This document shows, piece by piece, positions 33,425-37,471 of a stretch of 37,471 nt of DNA (position 1 is the stretch's first letter; each line of letters begins with the position of its first letter). Below the pieces are notes generated by a model that saw only the letters and a list, made by a program, of their open reading frames with translations, made no database searches and was not told the origin of the DNA. The DNA comes from Tissierella creatinini (lineage in GTDB: Bacteria > Bacillota > Clostridia > Tissierellales > Tissierellaceae). The stretch lies in assembly GCA_005046945.1 (NCBI GenBank), contig SUSS01000026.1, forward strand, positions 1 to 37,471, in the 5' to 3' direction. The position numbers and the translations under genes are program-made.

Positions 33425-34591
33425 ATGCAAAGATTTACTATTCCAAGAGATATTTATTTTGGGGAGAATGCAATAGAGCATTTAAAATCAGTAAGGGGAT
33501 CTAAGGCAATGCTTGTTATTGGATCTGAAAGATTAATAAAGGATGGTACAGTTCCTAAGATACAAGAGCTGTTAAAAGAAGCTAAAATAGAAACATCCAT
33601 ATTTTCAGGAATTGAAAATGACCCTTCAGTTGAAACGGTTATGAATGGGGTTGAAGCTATGAAAGAATACAATCCTGATTTAATAGTTGGCATAGGTGGA
33701 GGTTCACCAATAGATGCAGCTAAAGCTATGTGGATATTTTATGAGTATCCAGAATTCACTTTTGAAGAGGCGGCTAAACCTTTTAATCTACCAGAATTAA
33801 GACAAAAAGCTAAGTTTATAGCTATACCAACAACAAGTGGTACGGGTTCAGAAGTTACTTCATTCTCAATAATAACTGATGAAAAAACAGGTATCAAATA
33901 CCCAATAGCTGACTATAACATTACACCAGATGTTGCTATAGTTGATACTAACTTAGTTCAAAGCTTAACACCTGGATTAGTTGCTAATACTGGAATGGAT
34001 GCGTTAACTCATGCATTTGAAGCTTATGTTTCAACAATTAGAAATCCAATAACAGATGCAGTAGCAATGAAATCAATTGAAATGACAGTTGATAATTTAG
34101 TAAACTCCTATAATGGAAATGAAGAAGCAAGAAAAGAAATGCATATAGCTCAAAACTTAGCTGGAATGGCATTCTCAAATGCAATATTGGGAATTGTTCA
34201 CTCAATGGCACATAAGACAGGAAAAATATTCAATGTTCCGCACGGTCTTGCTAATGCAATTTATTTACCATATGTAATTCAATTCAATGCTAAAACAGCT
34301 GGAGAAGCTTATGCTGATATTGCAAAGAGACTAGGATTAAAAGGACAAACAACTGACGAATTAGTTCAGTCATTAATTCAAATGGTTAAAGATTTTAGAG
34401 CTGCTATGAATATGTCTTCTACTTTAAAAGAGTTTGGGGTTTCAGAGGAAGACTTTAAGTCCAACTTAGATATGATTTCTGAAGGAGCTGTAGCTGATGC
34501 ATGTACAGGTACAAATCCTAGAGAAATATCTGTCGCTGAAATGAAAAAGTTATTCGAAGCTACTTACTACGGAACAGAGGTAAGTTTCTAA
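33425..34591 (+). CDS. Iron-containing alcohol dehydrogenase
   Basis: 388 residues of the group III (FucO/AdhB-like) family. Nucleotide motif GIGGGSPIDAAKAMW, substrate loop PTTSGTGSEVTSFSI, and metal ligands: Asp and His in MDALTHAFEAY, and two His in HSMAHKTGKIFNVPHGLANA. Oxidises or reduces alcohols/aldehydes with NAD(P)+. The start is ATG with AAGGAGG seven bases upstream. It is followed by a terminator; an HxlR regulator gene lies downstream, so aldehyde or quinone control is possible. Codon use differs little from neighbours. Confidence 0.92.
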   Translation: MQRFTIPRDIYFGENAIEHLKSVRGSKAMLVIGSERLIKDGTVPKIQELLKEAKIETSIFSGIENDPSVETVMNGVEAMKEYNPDLIVGIGGGSPIDAAKAMWIFYEYPEFTFEEAAKPFNLPELRQKAKFIAIPTTSGTGSEVTSFSIITDEKTGIKYPIADYNITPDVAIVDTNLVQSLTPGLVANTGMDALTHAFEAYVSTIRNPITDAVAMKSIEMTVDNLVNSYNGNEEARKEMHIAQNLAGMAFSNAILGIVHSMAHKTGKIFNVPHGLANAIYLPYVIQFNAKTAGEAYADIAKRLGLKGQTTDELVQSLIQMVKDFRAAMNMSSTLKEFGVSEEDFKSNLDMISEGAVADACTGTNPREISVAEMKKLFEATYYGTEVSF

Positions 34592-34598
34592 GAAGTTT

Positions 34599-34640
34599 AT
34601 AAATGCTATAGCTGGTGAGTTCGCTGGTTATAGCATTTAT
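34599..34640 (+). terminator. Terminator after the alcohol dehydrogenase
   Basis: The stem ATAAATGCTATA/TATAGCATTTAT with an 18-base loop, followed by TTTTG. Confidence 0.8.
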
Positions 34641-34705
34641 TTTGTTTGATTGAAACACCGGCTAATAAGTATGCTTCATAAATTTTTCTTCTTTACTTAA
34701 GTAAA

Positions 34706-34751
34706 TAGTAACAAACTTTGCTATAATTATATTATTAATAAATTGTTACTA
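34706..34751. promoter_or_regulatory. Inverted repeat (candidate HxlR operator) and -10
   Basis: TAGTAACAA (34706-34714) and TTGTTACTA (34743-34751) are inverted copies flanking a TATAAT (34722-34727). No clear -35 is present. The layout suggests autoregulation by the adjacent HxlR protein. Confidence 0.6.
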
Positions 34752-34775
34752 AATCCATTATAAGGAAGTGAAATT

Positions 34776-35132
34776 ATGCCTGAAGATAGATTAAATAAAG
34801 TTAGTTGTAGTCATTATAGGTGTGAAATAGAAGTTACGCTTGAAATATTAAGTGGAAAATGGAAATCCTTAATAATTTGGAATCTTAGCAACCATGAAAA
34901 TATAAGATTTAATGAATTTAAGAGATTGATTCCAGAGATAACACACAAAATGCTTTCACAACAATTGAATGACTTAATAAAAAATGGACTTATTGAAAAA
35001 ACTATATATCCTCAAGTTCCACCTATGGTAGAATATTACCTTACTCCGTTGGGGAAAGAGTTGACTCCAATACTTGAAGCAATGGATAAATGGGGTAAGA
35101 ATTTTGTAGATAATTATAGGGCACAGGATTAA
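34776..35132 (+). CDS. HxlR-family winged-helix regulator
   Basis: 118 residues, normal size. Motifs: CEIEVTLEILSGKWKSLIIWNL, then FNEFKRLIPEITHKMLSQQLNDL, then the wing VEYYLTPLGKEL. Two cysteines near the N-terminus, Cys11 and Cys16 (SCSHYRC), resemble the thiol sensors of quinone/aldehyde-sensing HxlR members. The start is ATG with AAGGAAG upstream. It lies next to an iron alcohol dehydrogenase, a plausible target. Confidence 0.9.
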   Translation: MPEDRLNKVSCSHYRCEIEVTLEILSGKWKSLIIWNLSNHENIRFNEFKRLIPEITHKMLSQQLNDLIKNGLIEKTIYPQVPPMVEYYLTPLGKELTPILEAMDKWGKNFVDNYRAQD

Positions 35133-35189
35133 TTTGTGCCTAACTTCAAGTTTAAATAAGAAATGGATTCTTGGGCCTTCTTATTCCTT

Positions 35190-35207
35190 TGTTACATTTT
35201 GATTACA
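35190..35207 (-). promoter_or_regulatory. WalR-box-like site before the secreted protein gene
   Basis: On the minus strand TGTAAT-N5-TGTAAC, matching the WalR consensus. It lies about 90 bases before the start codon of the secreted protein at 35296, orientation opposite to the gene. Confidence 0.6.
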
Positions 35208-35295
35208 GTTCTTTAGATTAAGAATAAAGTATGTTTTCGAATGGTAAATATACTATGAGAAATAAATACTCAACTAACCTAAAGGAGGGTTAAAA

Positions 35296-36753
35296 ATGAA
35301 AATAAAGGCTAGGTTCAGGAAGACAATGGCATCTGTATTGGTTCTAATGATGATATTAGCATCAATAGTGGTATTCCCGGGATATAGCTATGGTGAAGAT
35401 GATGGCAAATACTTGGCAGCTATAAGAACGATATATGGCAAATACTTGAGTGTAGAAGATGGCGGAAGCAGGGCTGTAAATGCTACTAAGGATAAAATCG
35501 GGAACTGGGAGACATTTAAAGTTGTTAATTTAGGAAGAGGGTATATAGCATTAGAAGCTAATAATGGGGATTATGTGAGAGCATCAAGAGATGCAAAAGG
35601 CCTATTTGCAGACAGTGATGACCTATATAGAAGAGAAAGATTTGAATTAGTTATACTAAAGGACAACAGAGTAGCCTTTAAAACATATGATGGGAAATAT
35701 ATTAGTGCAGTAGATGGTGGCGGTGGAAAAGTAGTGGCTGATAGAGATAAGATTGGAGACTTTGAAACCTTTGAATTCATAAGTGTCCAAGCTCCAAGGT
35801 CCGATAAGGTAACATTAACCGCAAAGGCTGATGATAAAGGAATAAACTTTACTTGGACCCTACCATCCAATTTAAAGGATATTATAGGCTATAATCTTTA
35901 CAGGGGAACAGCTTCAGGAAAGCAGTCTTCTTCCCCTATTACAGATTTCCCTATAGAGGGTACTTCCTATACTGACAAAAACATCAATAGAGACACCACT
36001 TATTATTATATACTAAAGGCAGTATATAAGGACAATACCTTAGGGGTATCATCTAATGAAGTAGCTGCAAGGTTGGTTGCAAAGGTAGATTTAAAGGCAC
36101 AGACTGCAGAAAATGGAGTTTATCTATCCTGGAATAGACCACATGACTATAGGAATATAATCGGATATTATCTTTATAGGGCGACAGCTTCAGGAAAGCA
36201 GTCATCTACACCGATTACAGACTTTCCTGTAGAAGGCACATCTTATCTTGATAAGAACGTTGAAAGAAACACAAGCTATTACTATATATTAAAGCCTGTA
36301 TATAGGGATAATAGCCTGGGCCCTGCTTCTAATGAAGCATATGCTAAGTCCGGAGCTAATACTACAGAGATTGTTATAGAAGTAGGAAGCAAGTATATGT
36401 ATGTAGATGACCAAAGAAAAGAGATAGACCCAGGTAAAGGTACAGCGGTGATTATTAAGAACGGCAGGACATTCCTTCCTATAAGGGCCATTATTGAGGC
36501 CTTAGGCGGAGAGGTAGAATGGAGAGAGTCTGATAAAAGAGTTAGCATTTATCTAAAGGATGATGTTATTCATCTTTGGATAGGCAATAAGATTGCCAAA
36601 GTCAATGGTATAAACAAGGAGACAGATGTAGCTCCATATATTTCAGATAGGGATAGGACCATGTTGCCGCTCAGATTTATCGCTGAAAATCTTGACCTTG
36701 AAGTGAAATGGGATGGTTTAACCAAGACAGTAACTATTACAATGGAAAAATAA
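35296..36753 (+). CDS. Secreted multidomain protein: beta-trefoil, two FN3 repeats, copper-amine-oxidase-N-like domain
   Basis: 485 residues. Signal peptide at about 1-33 (KARFRK then a long hydrophobic core to YSYG-ED). Residues ~38-165 hold fascin-like trefoil repeats (YGKYLSVEDGG, DGKYISAVDGG). Two near-identical FN3-type repeats follow (~172-350), each with IGY.LYR.TASGKQSS.PITDFP. The C-terminal ~125 residues resemble the Cu-amine-oxidase N-terminal-like domain (TFLPIRAIIEALGGEVEW, TMLPLRFIAENLDLEVKW), often a cell-surface or polysaccharide module in Clostridia. No catalytic motif is visible. ATG after AAAGGAGGG; a WalR-box-like site lies upstream. It may be a wall-binding protein of the Wal regulon. 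Confidence 0.85.
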   Translation: MKIKARFRKTMASVLVLMMILASIVVFPGYSYGEDDGKYLAAIRTIYGKYLSVEDGGSRAVNATKDKIGNWETFKVVNLGRGYIALEANNGDYVRASRDAKGLFADSDDLYRRERFELVILKDNRVAFKTYDGKYISAVDGGGGKVVADRDKIGDFETFEFISVQAPRSDKVTLTAKADDKGINFTWTLPSNLKDIIGYNLYRGTASGKQSSSPITDFPIEGTSYTDKNINRDTTYYYILKAVYKDNTLGVSSNEVAARLVAKVDLKAQTAENGVYLSWNRPHDYRNIIGYYLYRATASGKQSSTPITDFPVEGTSYLDKNVERNTSYYYILKPVYRDNSLGPASNEAYAKSGANTTEIVIEVGSKYMYVDDQRKEIDPGKGTAVIIKNGRTFLPIRAIIEALGGEVEWRESDKRVSIYLKDDVIHLWIGNKIAKVNGINKETDVAPYISDRDRTMLPLRFIAENLDLEVKWDGLTKTVTITMEK

Positions 36754-36835
36754 ATAGTTCGGCGAAGTTTTAGGCAAATTATTCCATGACTTAAAGCAGG
36801 TGAAGATGGTACAATAATCTCAAGGACGTGATAAT

Positions 36836-37372
36836 ATGAGATTATTCATAGCCGTTAATTTCGATAAAGAAGTAAAGGCTGAGGTGCTTAAGATAATTGA
36901 TGGAATTAAAGGTTATTCAAAAAAAGGCCGATTTGTTAATAAGGACCATATGCATCTTACACTAGAGTTCTTAGGAGAGGTGGCTGAAGATAGGTTAGAG
37001 GATATTAAGGCAGCTATGAATTCCATTGATGCGGAACCCTTTAGCATTGTGCTTTCCGGCCTAGGTTACTTTAAACGAAATGGTGGAGACGTATGTTGGC
37101 TTGGAATAGAGGAAAATAAAAACCTTAAGGATCTTCAAGGAGACCTTCATCAAAGGCTTAAGGAAAAAGGCTTTGTATTAGAAAGCAGGGAATTCACCCC
37201 TCACCTAACCATAGGCAGAAAGGTTAAGATGGAGGATATCTTTAATCCAAATGATTTTAAAGAGGATATAGGTAAGATAATAATAAATGTCTCCTCCTTA
37301 AATTTGATGAAGTCAGAAAACACAAATGGAAATCTTATTCACACAGGAATATTTGCAAAGTCCTTGGGATAA
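36836..37372 (+). CDS. thpR: RNA 2',3'-cyclic phosphodiesterase ThpR (LigT family)
   Basis: 178 residues, standard length. Two HxT motifs, HLTLEFLG (His40) and HLTIGR (His123), are the catalytic pair of the 2H phosphoesterase fold. Opens 2',3'-cyclic phosphate ends of RNA, giving 2'-phosphate. Cytoplasmic. ATG with AAGGACG upstream. Single gene, followed by a terminator, then the group II intron. Confidence 0.9.
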   Translation: MRLFIAVNFDKEVKAEVLKIIDGIKGYSKKGRFVNKDHMHLTLEFLGEVAEDRLEDIKAAMNSIDAEPFSIVLSGLGYFKRNGGDVCWLGIEENKNLKDLQGDLHQRLKEKGFVLESREFTPHLTIGRKVKMEDIFNPNDFKEDIGKIIINVSSLNLMKSENTNGNLIHTGIFAKSLG

Positions 37373-37383
37373 GGCGTAAAACA

Positions 37384-37422
37384 AAAGGTATTCTACAACT
37401 TAGTAGAATACCTTTATTTATT
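37384..37422 (+). terminator. Terminator after thpR (intron insertion target)
   Basis: Twelve-base arms, AAAGGTATTCTA/TAGAATACCTTT, around an 8-base loop, then ATTTATT. The group II intron begins directly after it. Confidence 0.88.
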
Positions 37423-37471
37423 GTGCGCCCAGCATGGGTGTAATCTAACGGGTGAAAGTCCCTAGCGCGGG
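37423..37471 (+). mobile_element. Start of a group IIC intron (runs off the window)
   Basis: GTGCGCCCAGCATGGGTGTA starts the intron, and GGGTGAAAGTCCC follows, matching the 5' domain I of class C group II introns such as the Oceanobacillus iheyensis one. It sits seven bases after a terminator stem, the usual target of this class. The reverse transcriptase would lie beyond the window. Confidence 0.85.

Overview
The window looks like chromosome from a low-GC, anaerobic Firmicute of the Clostridia/Tissierellia type. The reasons are strongly A+T-rich DNA, AGGAGG-type ribosome binding sites with frequent GTG/TTG starts, a lysine riboswitch, a tyrosine T-box, a Mn riboswitch, and a complete walRK-walHI-walJ-htrA...rlmH block. 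No tRNA, rRNA or CRISPR array was seen.

Layout. 1-650: the 5' end of an IS1634-type transposase whose insertion-sequence end has landed inside a second, related copy. 694-3812: promoter, lysine riboswitch, terminator, then an FAD oxidoreductase and a candidate lysine permease. 3811-6479: leftward genes for a membrane iron-sulfur/flavin reductase and two half-size permeases; both promoters carry the same CsoR/CstR-like operator. 6530-8310: a T-box with a tyrosine specifier controlling a divergent tyrosine phenol-lyase/tryptophanase-like enzyme. 8461-10836: an EcsC protein, then an IS200/IS605-type element with TnpB only. 11001-16252: a lipoprotein hydrolase, a DUF937 protein, an ABC-F ATPase and a tail-anchored subtilase. 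16354-19335: a P-type cation ATPase behind a yybP-ykoY (Mn) riboswitch. 19558-29762: the Wal two-component system and its accessory genes, with surE, tpx and an AIM24-family gene between htrA and rlmH. 29884-33235: an accessory patch with a three-gene cassette of small proteins, a COG2865-type ATPase, a long perfect palindrome and an IS remnant. 33425-37372: iron alcohol dehydrogenase, HxlR regulator, a secreted multidomain protein and thpR. The window ends in the first bases of a group IIC intron lying just after the thpR terminator.

How parts work together. WalR/WalK control cell-wall homeostasis; walH/walI encode their membrane modulators, and WalR-box-like sites lie before a small secreted protein inside the operon and before the secreted protein at 35296. 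Three riboregulators (lysine, tRNA-Tyr, Mn2+) identify the likely ligands of neighbouring enzymes or transporters. The reductase and permease genes share promoter architecture and probably form one stress regulon.

Most unusual content: a family of modular intergenic repeats (six copies, near 1033, 8322, 10579, 11961, 14893 and 19357). Their units are shuffled, and their short hairpins keep base pairing while changing sequence. One copy lies inside the TnpB element. I do not recognise this family.
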